A stretch of DNA of 64,000 nt from Anastatus disparis (GCA_017163975.1 JAFFSR010000347.1:4431001-4495000), one strand, 5' to 3'. Counted from the stretch's first letter, positions 32,382-44,068 are shown. Notes: generated by a model not told the origin, from the letters alone. A program made the numbers and translations.

Positions 32382-34391
32382 TTTTTCAATATGGAATGCA
32401 ACGAAAACTTTTCTTTTTCCGCGGCCTTCGGACGAGGAAAAAGAAAGAACGACATATGATCACTGCTTATTTTACAGAAGATAAATAGAAAATATATAAA
32501 AAAAATGAAAATTAATAATAATGGTTGAAATTAAGAAATGAGAATAATAAGATATCCTTAAAGGTGCGACGTTTCAACAAATATTGTATAAGCAAAAAAA
32601 AGAATCAAATATCTTTTGAATAAAAGCAAAAATAAATAAGAAAAATAATTAGTAGATAAGATTCAGTTGTAAAGCAAAGCGTCAAAAGAATTGGCCGCAA
32701 GAGAAAAAGAAACGTTCTTACTAATAAATAAAAATAATAAATTAGCTAATTGTTTTTGAAGATGATTGTGATAAAAATATTTTTATTATCAACAAAATTG
32801 TAAAATTAGCAAAAGTTAGGCAACTCAAATAATAATAACAACTATAAAAGAAATGCAGGATCTCGCAAGATTCCCTATGAGTATCCTTTTACCCCTTACC
32901 CTTACGAAAAATATAAGTCCAAGGAATAAAAAAAAATAAGGTAATAACAGGCATGAGTTCAAAGAAAAAGAATAAATAAAATGTAAATAAAAATTATAAC
33001 GAGAAGTAAATCTTCTCTATGTTGTAAATAAAGCAACATGACATGCATAGTTTAATCAATAAAACATGAAAAAAAATTGGAAATAAAAGTTAAAGAGAAA
33101 AAAAAGCAAAAATATACTGTTAAATACAGTGAACCATTATATGCATATGTTATCAACTTCGTGATAAAAGAAGTTGAATATTAATAATAATTATGAATTA
33201 TTAAGAACTCAGCTAAAGGACTAAGATCTGAAAAAAAATATATCACCTTAACAACTGAACATATCCCAAAAACCCATGGGAATCGAACGCAAGTATCCTT
33301 TATAAATTTGTTCGAAAAAGAAGTAAAGTGAAAATCCAATGAGTTTTTGAGTTGAATAACATTGCTTATAAAATTAAAATAATAATGCATAAAAAATACT
33401 GGAAGCAAAATAAAATTTTAGAAAAAAAAGGCGATTATCAAGCCAATCGTAGTCGAAACCGTGGCCATATTCTAGTTGACGCAGCGCTTCTTAAACGATA
33501 ATGTTAACAAAAAAAGATAAACAAAAGCGTCAAAGAGAACACATAGAGTTAATAAATAAATTTTTTGTAAGACGCAGCTTTGAGGATACATGATAGAGTA
33601 TTAATCAGTGATCAATTTAATAAAAAAAGAAGTATTTTATAAGGAAGGAGGAACCAAAAAATAGATAAATGACGGTTAAACAGTTAGAAATAGAGGGGGG
33701 ACCCTTTTCTACTAATAAGTTAATTTTTGTTTCAGATAAATCATACAATTATTGAAAAATCATGTACAAATTTTATTATAAAAGTTCGACAAAAAAAAAA
33801 GGAGTTCGAATCCACGTTCGAATCCCGCTTCAAACCCACACAAAAACAGGTAGAAGGTTCTTTAAATCACTTTAGAATAAAATTAAATATCATCCGAGGA
33901 AGAATGTATTTCGTGATGTGAAAGGCTTCTTATCTTATCAAGAGTGCAACATGATGCGCACGTGTATCTTCAGAAGAAACATCTCTTAACATTAGAAAAT
34001 AAGATAATGAATTTTGTATTTAAAGTTATATTATTTATTAATTTAAAATTCATTTTAATTTTTGTACAATTTTGTAAAATATTTTATTATAAATGTCATA
34101 TATCTTTTTGGAAAAAAGAGAGAGACCATAAATTCGTAGTTTAAATGAAAAAATATTTAAAAATAAAACAGTAGAATAAATTAGAACACAAACAACACAT
34201 ACATAACAACATACAAACATGGAATAGATAAAAAGCGAAATTGTAAGCCAGGACAGGCATCGACCTGTATAGGTACACAACATTTTTTTTCTCAGTTACA
34301 CTGTAGGGACTTAAGTTTAATAAATTTTTTTATTATTGTATTCATGTGTACGTTTTTGGCTTCGGGGGCCGAAGCCTCGCGGCCTCGGACG
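32382..34391 (+). other. 2-kb non-coding region between pol and 3' LTR
   Basis: No open frame above ~77 codons on either strand and no signal-peptide/transmembrane pattern of an envelope protein. A purine run AGAGGGGGGA lies at 33688-33702. Immediately before the 3' LTR is GCTTCGGGGGCCGAAGC, a strong hairpin, and not the purine tract normally found there. It is either a long 3' UTR or the site of a lost third gene. Confidence 0.65.
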
Positions 34392-34724
34392 TGCTACGTA
34401 CATTATATTGTACGTATATTATAATATACAACATAAAATAAGGTAGAAACTCAGAGAAATGCGACTCCGAGTTTCCGGACCAAGAGTCGCACGATGCGCG
34501 AAGTGCTGATTCGGCACTTCGTCGCGGGCAACTTACATCGTCGTTTTAGACGACGACGAGCGACAGACCATCGTCGGACGCGCTAGAACGAAGTAGTAAC
34601 TAGTCTCTCTCTCACTGTAATTACTCTTATAATAAATAACAGATAACTTCATATTAATTCTCTTGTAATTATTTTACATCCTCACACTCCCCATAGGAGT
34701 GCGTATCAAGAATCCCACGTAACA
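34392..34724 (+). repeat. 3' LTR
   Basis: 333 bp, apparently identical to the 5' LTR, followed by the CAAG target copy at 34725-34728. Confidence 0.95.
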
Positions 34725-34744
34725 CAAGTATATTATTTTTTAAA

Positions 34745-35480
34745 CCTGATTAATTAAAATATTTTCATGAATGTGTTGAAACCAAAAATAAAAAAGAATT
34801 TTAACAAGAAAATGTTGGAAAAAAATAATTTTTCTAAATATACCTTGTAGTAAATGCTTTTTTAATTGGACTAAGAGATAAAAAACCATTTCTCCATACC
34901 TGATTGTCGTTGCTTGACAAACTGATGATTTAATGATCCAAGGTGTAAAAATTTTAACTTAGGATTGAAGGATGTGATGTGAAACAAATTTTAAGGTTAT
35001 AACGTATGTAATAGTTAAACCAATCCACGTCCTTTTAAATAATGAATGTAACTAATGAATGTATTACATTTATATACTCTGAAGGCTTTTTTGAATTTTT
35101 TACGATAACTTTAACTGTAGATTTTCTTCTTTTATCACTGATAACAAGAATTTTTTCAATATCTCCAAAACACTACATGCATGAGCTATTAATTCATTAA
35201 TGATCCAAGGTATAAAAATTTTAACTTTAATTATTGAAAGATGTGGCATGAAACGAACTTTTAAGGTTATAACATATGCAGTAAACTAAGCCACGTCTTT
35301 TTAAATAATGAATGTAACTGATGAATGAATTACATCTACACTTCTTGTCTTAATTGGTTGACTTGAGGAGCTACTCTAGGAACCTTTTTTATACCAGTTG
35401 CACCTCTTGTACTCTGAAATTTATTTGATACACCTTTATATACTTTTTTAATCTTAATTAATTGGCTTAGTTAGTTAATT
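34745..35480. repeat. Second copy of the repeated AT-rich block
   Basis: Direct repeat of parts of 20868-22048 with some deletions. It contains GATTGTCGTTGCTTGACAAACTG and GAGGAGCTACTCTAGGAACC. Followed to ~35968 by further diverged modules of the same kind. No gene is seen. Confidence 0.65.
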
Positions 35481-36585
35481 TAGAAACTTTTCTTGTACAA
35501 GGTTCATCTTATTTATTTTGACTTAATGATTTATTTTATAATGTTTTCTTATATCAGTTGTACTTCTTGGACTGAAAATTGTTTGATATATAAAATTAAT
35601 TTTCTTTCTCAGTAATCATTTAATAATTTAATGATTGTATATCATAGTGTATTTTTTTAATACTAAAAAATTATGAAATATAATGTATAAATTGATAATA
35701 TATGGTTCTTTTTGTACAATTATAAAAAATTATTTTCATTATTACTTAAAAGATTAAATTATTTTCAGCTTAAACATTAATTGTAAATGATAAAGTGTTA
35801 AATGGTAAACACTTACAATGTTGCTGATTGTCGTTGTTTGAGTTACTGAAAAACTTATGCAGTTAAGAAATAGTAGCCCTCATTATATTTATGAAATATC
35901 ATTTTCCCTTTCATCATTGATAACAACAGTTTTTTTTAACTTTAAAACATTAAATGCATAAGCTATTTACCCGAATGGAAATTTTTCGGTGTATCAAAAT
36001 GTATAAAAGTGTATGAAAGTGTATTGAAGCATACAAAAATGTATCAAAGTGTATGAAAATGTATCTAAGAGCGATTTTTCAGACCTTATTCTCGATCCAT
36101 TTTGATACACTCTGATACACTTAGATACACTTTGGTACACTTTGGTACATTTCTTAAAAAGTGAGCTGAAATTAAATTTCCTCAATTTTTTTGATGTTAT
36201 ACACTTTGACACATTTTGATACACTTTGACACATTTTGATACACTTTTACACACTTTGATACACTTTTACACACTTTAATATACTATGGTACATGTTGAT
36301 ACACTTCTGAGTATTAGCCTAAATTGTTTTTCCTGTTTTATTTTGCACACGTTTGTACACTTTGATACACTTTTACACACTTTGATACACTTTAATATAC
36401 TATGGTACATCTTGATACACTTCTGAGTATTAACCTTTTCCTGTTTTATTTTGCACACGTTTGTACACGTTGATACACTTTTACACACTTTGACACACTT
36501 TAATATACTATGGTACATCTTGATACACTTCTGAGTATTATCCTTTTCCTGTTTTATTTTGCACACGTTTGTACACTTTGATACA

Positions 36586-36589
<4 letters not shown>

Positions 36590-36618
<29 letters not shown>

Positions 36619-36967
36619 TTAATACATAAAGGATATTGTCCTCTATATGATTAATCTTTTTTCTATGGTGAGGTCGAGGGAGTCCCCGCCCGGTATCTGT
36701 TTATCACATTACATCAGGCTGGACTGTCAGACCCACCATACCGAAAACTTTGACTACCGATGGATGGTCAGCCACTTTTGGTGACCAACAATCAACCGAT
36801 ACCCAATGAGATCGGATTTTTGAGAGTCGCGATATAAAATGGCACTTACACTAATTTTCTTTCGAAAAAAATTTTAGAGGTACCTGGCCAGGATTCGAAC
36901 CCATGCCCTCCGCGTTGAAGGCAAGAGCTCTATCCGTTACGCCACCGCGCTCTCTTTATGTAATATA
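36590..36967 (-). mobile_element. tRNA-derived SINE
   Basis: Read on the minus strand, the head (near 36955-36880) has an A-box-like GTGGCGTAACGG and a B-box GGTTCGAATCC, as in RNA polymerase III promoters of tRNA genes. A ~250-base unrelated body follows, and it ends in an A-run (T-run 36586-36613 on plus). A 9-bp duplication ATACATTTT flanks it (36581-36589 and 36968-36976). It inserted into the repeat arm of the foldback. It is not a functional tRNA: the cloverleaf is imperfect and the transcript continues into the SINE body. Confidence 0.8.
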
Positions 36968-37542
36968 ATACATTTTAATAAAACACGATACACTTCGATA
37001 CATTTCTAAGTAAGAAATTAAAAAATGGTTTTACCATGCACACTTTGATACACATGCGTACATTTTTTATACATTTTAATAGTGTTTAATACACTTTTTA
37101 GGCATGAAACGGTGTATTAAAATAAGCCGTTTTCATTTTAGATATTTTCATAAATTTTAATGTATTAATGCCCCTTGGGATAAATGTAAGGTTAATAAAA
37201 CGACAATATTGAAAAAATTGAAAAATATTTTTATAAATTATAAAAGTAAAATATAAAAAGTAATTTAAAACATAAGAATTAGCAATATATATTTGAAATA
37301 TAATTTGTAATGAAAAACTTACATTCTATATTAGCATTAAATATTTAAACATTAATATTATTAGAAATTTATAAATAATAAAAGTTTAATAGAGACAACT
37401 TCAAAAAAATAATTATTCTTTTGTAATACATATCAAGTAATGAGATAAGATAAATAATTTATACTAATAAACACATTTTTAATTTAATAACATTATTAAA
37501 TATAAATATTTAAACATTGTTGTTTCTAAGATAGTTTTTTTT

Positions 37543-37704
37543 TTATAAATTTTCATTTGTATTGTCTATTGAGACTAAGTTATTTTTTGTAGTTTTTGCA
37601 GTCGCATCTTCATTATTATTAGTATTATTGCTGTTTCCATTTTGCACAGTCAATATGTTACAGGGATCTTGTTGATTATTTAAGGAAGAGGCTTCATTTA
37701 ATGG
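37543..37704 (-). CDS. Possible terminal exon, Asn/Thr-rich
   Basis: 53 open codons with GC-richer, mixed codons ending in TAA: begins PLNEASSLNNQQDPCNILTV and ends SIDNTNENL. No ATG or clear splice acceptor; TAA closes the frame just upstream. It lies in the unique centre of the foldback, so it might be a captured exon or chance. Unrecognised. Confidence 0.2.
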   Translation of the reverse strand, partial: PLNEASSLNNQQDPCNILTVQNGNSNNTNNNEDATAKTTKNNLVSIDNTNENL

Positions 37705-38290
37705 AAATTTATTTTAGTTAAAATTTTTAAAATGTATCAAAGTGTGCAAAAGTGTATCAAAGTATGCAAAAGTGTATCCAATAAAAACGACATTTTTCCT
37801 TTATTAGAAAAATGTATGAAAGTGTATTAAAGTGTGCAAAAGTGTATCAAAGTGTATCAAAGTGTGCAAAAGTGTATCAAAGTGTGTAACACATAGCAAA
37901 TGTAGAAATTAATTTTAGTCAACATTTTCGAAAAGTGTATCAAAGTGTGCAAAAGTGTATCAATGTATGCAAAAGTGTATCCAAGAAAATCAACATTTTT
38001 CCTTTATTAGAAAAATGTATGAAAGTGTATCAAAGTGTATGAAAGTGTCCAAAAAATATATGAAAATGTGCAAAAGTGTATTAAAGTGTATCAAAGTGTA
38101 TATCATTAACGAATATAAAAAATTGATACCAAGAAACTTTTTTTTGGAAGTGTATAAAAATGTATGAAAGTGTATCAAAGTGTACCAAAGTGTATTAACA
38201 TTTGGTCCGAAATATCGCTCTTAGATACACTTTGATACACTTTGATACACTTTCGTATGATTTGGATACATTTACCATTTTCACTGGGGT

Positions 38291-39533
38291 ATTCATAAAT
38301 GATTTAAGGTGTAAGTATTTCAACTTTGATGATTGAAGAATGTAGCATGAAACCAATTTGAAGGTTATAACGTATGTAGTAGTTAAACCAAGCCACTTCA
38401 CTGAAATTTCAAAAAAATATCTATTTCATTAAAAAGCATGTTTTAGTATATAAAATATATAACTTTTAAAAGAATAAATCATCTGCTTATCATTTATATT
38501 GTACATGTTTCCTTGATTTCTATCAGATCACTCCACGATTCCTATCATATCACTCTCGTCATGTATGTACTGTTTTTTTACGTAACACGTGTTCTTTACG
38601 TAATAACATTAAAGTTTTTACACGATAAAATAGACATGCTATTGCGCGCGATTTTTCAAATGATAAGAAATAAAAAAATTATTATTACAGTTAAACTTAA
38701 AAATTTATATATTAATTTAATTAGAAGATTTTTCATTTGTTTATAATAAAAGGTTATTAGAATAAAAACTGTCAATTAGTATTATTTTTTTAAATCTGTC
38801 TTTTTAATCAGTTTTAAAATTTTTAGTTACATTTTTATTTAATGCCTTATTATTGTATTTTTAAAAGTGTAAATTTTTAAGTTAAAATTAAGTGTGTATT
38901 TAAAATTTTATAAATAAATAAATAATTCGTTTTGAATATAAAATTTTAGTAATTTAAAGTGAATATCAAAAATAAAATTATAGTAATTTAAAGTAAATAG
39001 CAAGGTTAAAAAAATATTCAGGTAAAGAATTTTAATATTGTATTATAAAAATTATTAAAAAAAATGAAATAATTACAGATAATTACTTAATTATAGATTA
39101 ATAATTACAAATAATTTTAAATTTATATATATTTTTGTTAGGTATCTCAGATAATTAATTTATAATCAATAAAGTGTTCGAATTTTTTATGTTTTTGATA
39201 TTTATGATAATCTGATTATGTAATTTCTGATATAAAATATATAATTTTAATGTTTTATTTAATAATAAACATAGAATTTTTTATTGAATTAAACTAGTTT
39301 ACAATTTTTTGTAAATTCGATTTTATTTATTTAAAATTAGACATAAGTAAAATATTTACTTTTTTAGTTATTTCTTATATTTTTTAAATTTCTTATTAGT
39401 ACAAATAAAAATTGTAAAATATTAAAAAATATTATTTAAATTAATTAAGATTTATAAAAAAGTATTTAACGCAAATCTATTATTTTATTATTTAGATATC
39501 AAAGTAAATAAACAATTTATTAAATAAAGTAAA
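38291..39533. other. AT-rich interior before the RPA-like gene
   Basis: The first ~110 bases complete the local module split by the foldback. The remainder shows no gene; a short 77-codon frame (38513-38746) looks non-coding. This stretch would hold the promoter of the RPA-like gene, but no element is identifiable. Confidence 0.55.
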
Positions 39534-42500
39534 ATGCCAAAAAAAAGTAGTAAAGATATTAAATATGATAATGAACAAATTAATAAAAAACCAAATATAA
39601 TGTTTACATCTACTGAATTTTTAAAAACAAAATTAAAAATAGGAGATAAATCTGCGTAAGTATTACATTGATAAAATATAATAATTATCTTAAGAAGAAT
39701 ATAATAAATAATGTACTTATATTATTTAGAACAATAGTAGGTTATGTACAAGAAGTATTGCCTGAATCGAATTTTATTAATAAAAAAACTAATAAAGAAT
39801 TTAGAATTTTGAAATTTTTATTAAATAATAATGATGGTTGCAATGTACAGTGTGACATATATAATGAAAATATAGATATTTTTATAGATCAAATTAAATT
39901 ATCAGAGGTATTTTAAAAGTAAAACATTTTTTTATATTTAGAAATATTATTTATTAATTATAAAATCATAAAATTACAGAAAATAATTTTAGAAAATGTT
40001 ACGATTACTTCAGCCAAAAATTATACAAAAGGAAATATACCATTTGAAATTATATTACAAAATTATTCGTCAATAATAAACTTAGGGGAAGTAGATATAT
40101 TTAATCCTGTAAATGCTGTAAAAATTGATTTTGAAGATATTCCAAAAAAAAAAATGGATTTATTAGTAAAAATAAAACATTTACTTTGTTTTGCTTTCTC
40201 ATAGAGAAAGCATTGTATCGGTAAAAAAAATTTTTTTCTATTTTTTCATTAATTTGTACATATTTGAACTCAGTGAGTCGAAAAAAGTGGTTTCCAGAAA
40301 ATGTCTGTATGTATGTGTGTGTGTGTGTGTGTGTGTGTGGATGTATGAATTCAGTTAGTAAGCTGTATCTCGAGAACTACTCGAAGGATTTGCTTCTAAT
40401 TTTGCATGGAATTTAGTTTTGTGATTAACTTGCTGGGAAGCTATTGATAATTTGGTTCTTCCACCGTAGTTTTCATTTTAAAGTTTTTTTAAAAAATAAA
40501 AAAAAAATTCGATTTTTCGTTTTTTGGTTTTTTTTTGTTTACTACTCGATGAATTTGCTTCAAAATTTGCATGGAATTTATTTCTGATTGCCCGGATAAA
40601 ATAAATTTTTAAAAACTGATTTTCTTAGCTCAGTTTTAATTTTAGAGCATTTTGAAATTTTTGAAAAAAATGTTTCTATTTATTAAGCCAATAAAATCTT
40701 AAAAACTACTCGATGGATTTACTTCAAATTTTCCATACAATTCAATTTTTTGATGAACTGGTGCGGAAGCTATTGGGAATTGGTTTTCTTAGCGCAGTTT
40801 TTTTTTTAGAATCATTTTAAGAATTTTTAAAAAATTTCGATTTTTCATTTTTTTTGTATTTTACGTAAACTACTCGAAGAATTTGTTCGAAAATTTGTAT
40901 GGAACTTTATTTCGACTGCCAAAATTATTAAAAATTTTGTAAACTAATTTTCTTAGCGCACTTTTAATTTTAGAGCATTTTTAAAATTTTTAAAAAATTT
41001 TTATTTTTAATTTTTTTTATTTTACGAAAACCATTCGATTGATTTGCTCCAAAATTTGTATGCAATTAATTTGCTACTATCTGAATAAAACAAGCTTTGG
41101 AATACTAATTTTCTCAGCGCAGTTTTAATTTTAGAACACTTTGAAAATTTTCAAAAAAATTTTTATTTTTCATTTATTTTTTTTTTGCGTTGACCATACT
41201 ATAAATTTTCTCCAAAATTTTCATACAATTAATTCGCTATTGTCTGAAAAAAATTAGCTTTTGGAAACTAATTTTCTTAGTGTGGTTACAATTTTAGAGA
41301 ATTTTAAAGATTTAAAAAAAAATTTTGATTCTTCTTTTCTTATTTTTTTTTATTCTTCGTAAAGTACTCGATAGATTTGTTCTAAAAATTACAGGGAAAT
41401 TATTTGCGACTGCCAAAAGGAGGGAAATTTTCAAAAATTGATTTTCATAGTGTAGTTTTAATTTTAGAGCATTTTTAAAATTTTTAAAAAGAAATTTTGA
41501 AAAGAAAATGTTATTTATTTAACCAGTTAGATCTCGAAAATTACTCTATGGATTTGCTTCAAATTTTGTATACCATCTATATTTTTGTATAACTAGGTGG
41601 GAAGCTATAGAAAATTTGTATTCATAGTGTATTTTTTTTATTATAGAGCCATTTTAAGAATTTGAAAAAATTTTCGATTTTTAATTTTTTTTTTTGTATT
41701 TTACGTAAATTAATTGATGAGTTTGCTTTGAGATTTCCATGGGAATAATTTGCATCTGCCAAAAAAGGATAACTTTTATAAACCGATGTTTTTAGCGTAG
41801 TTTTCTTTTTAGAAAATTTTAAAAATTTTCTTAAAAAATTTTCATATTTCAGTATTTTTCCATTTTACGTAAAGTACTTGATAGAATTACTCTAAAATTT
41901 GTATACAAGTTATTTGCTACTGTCTTTATAAACCAAGTTTTAAATAAATAATTTTATTAGCGTAGCTTTTGATCACTTCTTTTGTTTTCTGAGTTACTCT
42001 TGAAAATTTATAATAGTACTACTGAATTTAATTACCGTTACTAAAATCGACTACTTGGATTTACCAAGCTTAGTCGTGATAAAAAGATATCCACAAGATA
42101 ACAAAAATAATAAATTCGAACCTATGTATAAGGCTAGCTAAAGTCAACAAAATTAAACACTTTAAAAGCTAACATTTAACCCAAACAAAATGTTGAAAAG
42201 GCAATCAACTAGCATATATATTCAAAATTTATAAAGTACAAAATGAATAAATATTTATGATGGACATTTTTTTTATATTAAAATCACATTTAAATGAATA
42301 TAAAAAAATAATGAAACTCAAAGAGCTCTATGAGAAAGCATTCCGCCAAAGCACTTGGCAGCGTTTTTAATTATAACTTACCCTTTTTTTCAATATATTT
42401 AATTTTCAAAATTTTTAGAAATACAAGGATATTTAAGAAATAATTTTATTCAAAAAAATAAAAATAATTTAGAATTCTTTTCAACAATAACTAATGGACA

Positions 42501-42657
42501 ATATAAATTGGATATCTCAATATATTTATTAGAAGGCGAAACATTAAATATAGAAAGAGGAAAAAAATTAGAAATAATAGGAGATTTATTAGAAAATGGT
42601 AACATTCTATACAAACATATATGTCATAAATTTAAATTAATAAAAATAAACATTTAA
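39534..42657 (+). CDS. RPA-like single-stranded-DNA-binding protein, spliced
   Basis: Four exons: 39534-39655, 39730-39907, 39980-40165 and 42419-42657. Introns 1 and 2 are 74 and 72 nt with GTAAGT/TTTAG and GTATTT/TTACAG borders and keep the frame. The protein (~240 aa) resembles the paired OB-folds of RPA70: GYVQEVLPESNFINKKTNKE with CDIYNENIDIFIDQIKLSE, then KIILENVTITSAKNYTKG and FEIILQNYSSI, an IDFEDIP linker, and a last exon beginning IQGYLRNNF. Intron 3 contains the 2.17-kb R insertion; without it, it would be ~80 nt. Exon 3 and exon 4 do not join in phase (one base off); an 11-A run at the end of exon 3 is the likely site of an indel. RPA-like genes accompany some Helitrons, where they would coat displaced strands. 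Confidence 0.6.
40193..42363 (+). mobile_element. R-family element, copy a, 2.17 kb
   Basis: Bounded by GCTTTCTCATAGAGAAAGC (a hairpin) on the left and GCCAAAGCACTTGGCAGCG on the right. Contains (GT)n near 40315-40338 and then eight or so degenerate ~200-base units with TTTTCTTAGCGCAGTTTTAAT, TTTTAGAGCATTTT and ACTACTCGATGGATTTGCTT. No protein is encoded. Hairpin ends, a microsatellite and tandem units recall HINE-type non-autonomous Helentrons, but this is tentative. It is inserted in intron 3 of the RPA-like gene. Confidence 0.65.
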
Positions 42658-42673
42658 AATAGGAATATCATAC

Positions 42674-42881
42674 ATGTTAAAAATAAAGAACATAGAGCAT
42701 ATCAAAATTATGAATGAAAAAAAAATGGATCTAAGCGATTTAATTTTAGGTTCTGAAATATTTTTAAATGGAGTAAATGGAGTATTTTATATTTATATAA
42801 TTTGTGATATAATACATTCAAATATCGATAATTTAAAATTAAAAATTTTTTTTTTAGAAAAAAGAAGATGACATTGATTAA
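42674..42881 (+). CDS. Possible two-exon micro-gene, 43 aa
   Basis: ATG at 42674, exon 1 to 42781 (M-L-K-I-K-N-I-E..., NEKKMDLSDLILGSEIFLNG), GT donor, 76-nt intron, TTTTTTTTTTAG acceptor, exon 2 42858-42881 encoding KKEDDID and a stop, in phase. The intron length matches its neighbours' 72-74 nt. No family is recognised. It starts 16 bases after the RPA-like stop, so it may alternatively be the 3' end of an alternative transcript. Confidence 0.3.
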
Positions 42882-43260
42882 TTTAAATAATTCATTAAAT
42901 TAAATTTTTTAAAATATTCAAAAAATATATATAATAACTTGTTGAATTCAAAAATAATTAAAAAAGTATTAATAATTTTATTATAATTTATTATTATATA
43001 TATATTATTCTTTTTTTTATCATTTAATTATATTAAAAATTATAGTTTTTAAAAAAAATAAACATATTTGGAAGAGTAAGTACTTTACTTATACCTAATT
43101 TTAAATACTTATGCCTAATTTAAAAGTTTTTTTTAAAAGATAAAATTATTTTATTAAAAATTTATGATTTAAAATATTAAATTTAATAATAAAAATATAT
43201 ATATATATATATAATATATATCCTTTTTTTTAGAGTTGACACAATCACATCGAAATTATA

Positions 43261-43631
43261 ATGAATGATTCATTCATATGTTCAATTTGACATTTAACAT
43301 ATTCAAGCGAAAATTATCTTAAAATTCATGTGGAAGAAAAACATAAAATAAATACTGTAATTTGTAATATTTGTGGATTAATTAATAAAAATAAAAAACA
43401 TTATATAAGACATATAAATAATCATGATAAAAATAAAAAAGAAAAATATAATTGTAAACAATGTGAGAAATCATACAGTAGATTGGATCATTTAATTAGA
43501 CATTCAAAAAGTCACGATGATATATATTTGAATATTTGTAAATATTGTGGAAAAGGTTTCCATAGAATAGATAGTTTGAAAAGACATATTAAAATACACA
43601 AGTTTGTAAGTAATAAATGAAAATATTTATC

Positions 43632-43687
<56 letters not shown>

Positions 43688-43771
43688 CAATTAAATATAT
43701 TTTATCAATTTAAATCATTCATAAATAAACTATAATGAAAAAATTATTTTCAGGATGATATAAATAAATAA
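43261..43771 (+). pseudogene. C2H2 zinc-finger protein, four fingers, first finger broken
   Basis: Main exon 43261-43605, a GTAAGT donor, a 148-nt intron with a (TA)n tract, and last exon 43754-43771 (D-D-I-N-K-stop). Fingers 2-4 are complete: CNICGLINKNKKHYIRHINNH, CKQC...HLIRHSKSH and CKYC...LKRHIKIH. In finger 1 (FICSI-stop-HLTYSSENYLKIH) the second Cys codon is TGA (43288-43290), one base from TGT. Translation from the next ATG would still give fingers 2-4. Such a protein would bind DNA; in this context it may recognise the element ends or regulate it. A branch-tract and TTTTTTTTAG at ~43230 suggest a 5' exon upstream. Confidence 0.65.
43638..43684. repeat. (TA)n microsatellite in the zinc-finger intron
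   Basis: About 23 TA units. Confidence 0.9.
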
Positions 43772-43935
43772 ATTTGCAAAGATACCACCAAAGACGCGTT
43801 AGGTCTTTTTATTAATGGAAGCCTTCACCAGTAGCCATAAAAATCATTTTGTTTTATAATTTATATGTTTTATTTAATTTTTTATATTATTTTGAATAAT
43901 TTAAAAAATTGTTTTTTATAATCATTCTAAAATGT
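43744..43935 (+). repeat. Zinc-finger gene 3' end, inverted copy of 9421-9610
   Basis: The ~190 bases spanning the last splice acceptor, last exon and 3' flank match the stray copy on the outer side of the left terminus in inverted orientation, including AGACGCGTTAGGTCTTTTTA and GGAAGCCTTCACCAGTA. Confidence 0.85.
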
Positions 43936-43944
43936 AAAATATAT

Positions 43945-44068
43945 TAAATAAAAATATATTATAATAAAAAAATTTTTATATAAAACAATGCATAAGTGTT
44001 ATATTTTATATTGAAATGACAACTATAATGGGGGTTGGCGAGTGGAACGAGCAGGGGGGTACCCCCCC

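Larger units (their letters stand above)
23191..34724 (+). mobile_element. Full-length Ty3/gypsy LTR retrotransposon, 11.5 kb
   Basis: Two 333-bp LTRs, a 4-bp target duplication CAAG (23187-23190 and 34725-34728), a primer-binding-like site, gag, pol in the -1 frame, and a 2-kb non-coding tail. Domain order protease-RT-RNase H-integrase is Ty3/gypsy. The LTRs appear identical by eye over their whole length and both main frames are open, so the insertion is recent. It lies inside the large element, in the direction opposite to the replicase. No envelope gene is seen, so it is a retrotransposon rather than an errantivirus-like retrovirus on this evidence. Confidence 0.95.
35969..38290. mobile_element. 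Foldback element built from TGATACACTT-type repeats, 2.3 kb
   Basis: Ends ACCCGAATGGAAA (left) and the complement of ACCCCAGTGAAAA (right). The outer ~110 bases of each arm are inverted copies that include GTATCTAAGAGCGATATTTC-like sequence. The rest of both arms consists of 10-12-base words (TGATACACTTT, GTGTATCAAAG) in opposite orientations: about 36068-36585 and 37730-38110, with sparser units at 36968-37090. The flanks rejoin as one copy of the local AT-rich module (GCTATT...ATTCATAAATGATTTAAGG), confirming an insertion. The 60-96-codon frames here (C/V/K/Y/S-rich) are repeat translation. Confidence 0.7.

Noticed and set aside
32382..34391. Envelope gene of the gypsy element
   Set aside because: No long frame, signal peptide or transmembrane pattern was found.
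36880..36955. Functional tRNA gene on the minus strand
   Set aside because: Good A and B boxes but imperfect stems, continuation into a SINE body with an A-tail, and target duplication.
35994..38401. Small Cys/Val/Lys-rich proteins (60-96 codons)
   Set aside because: Translations of the TGATACACTT-type repeats on both strands.
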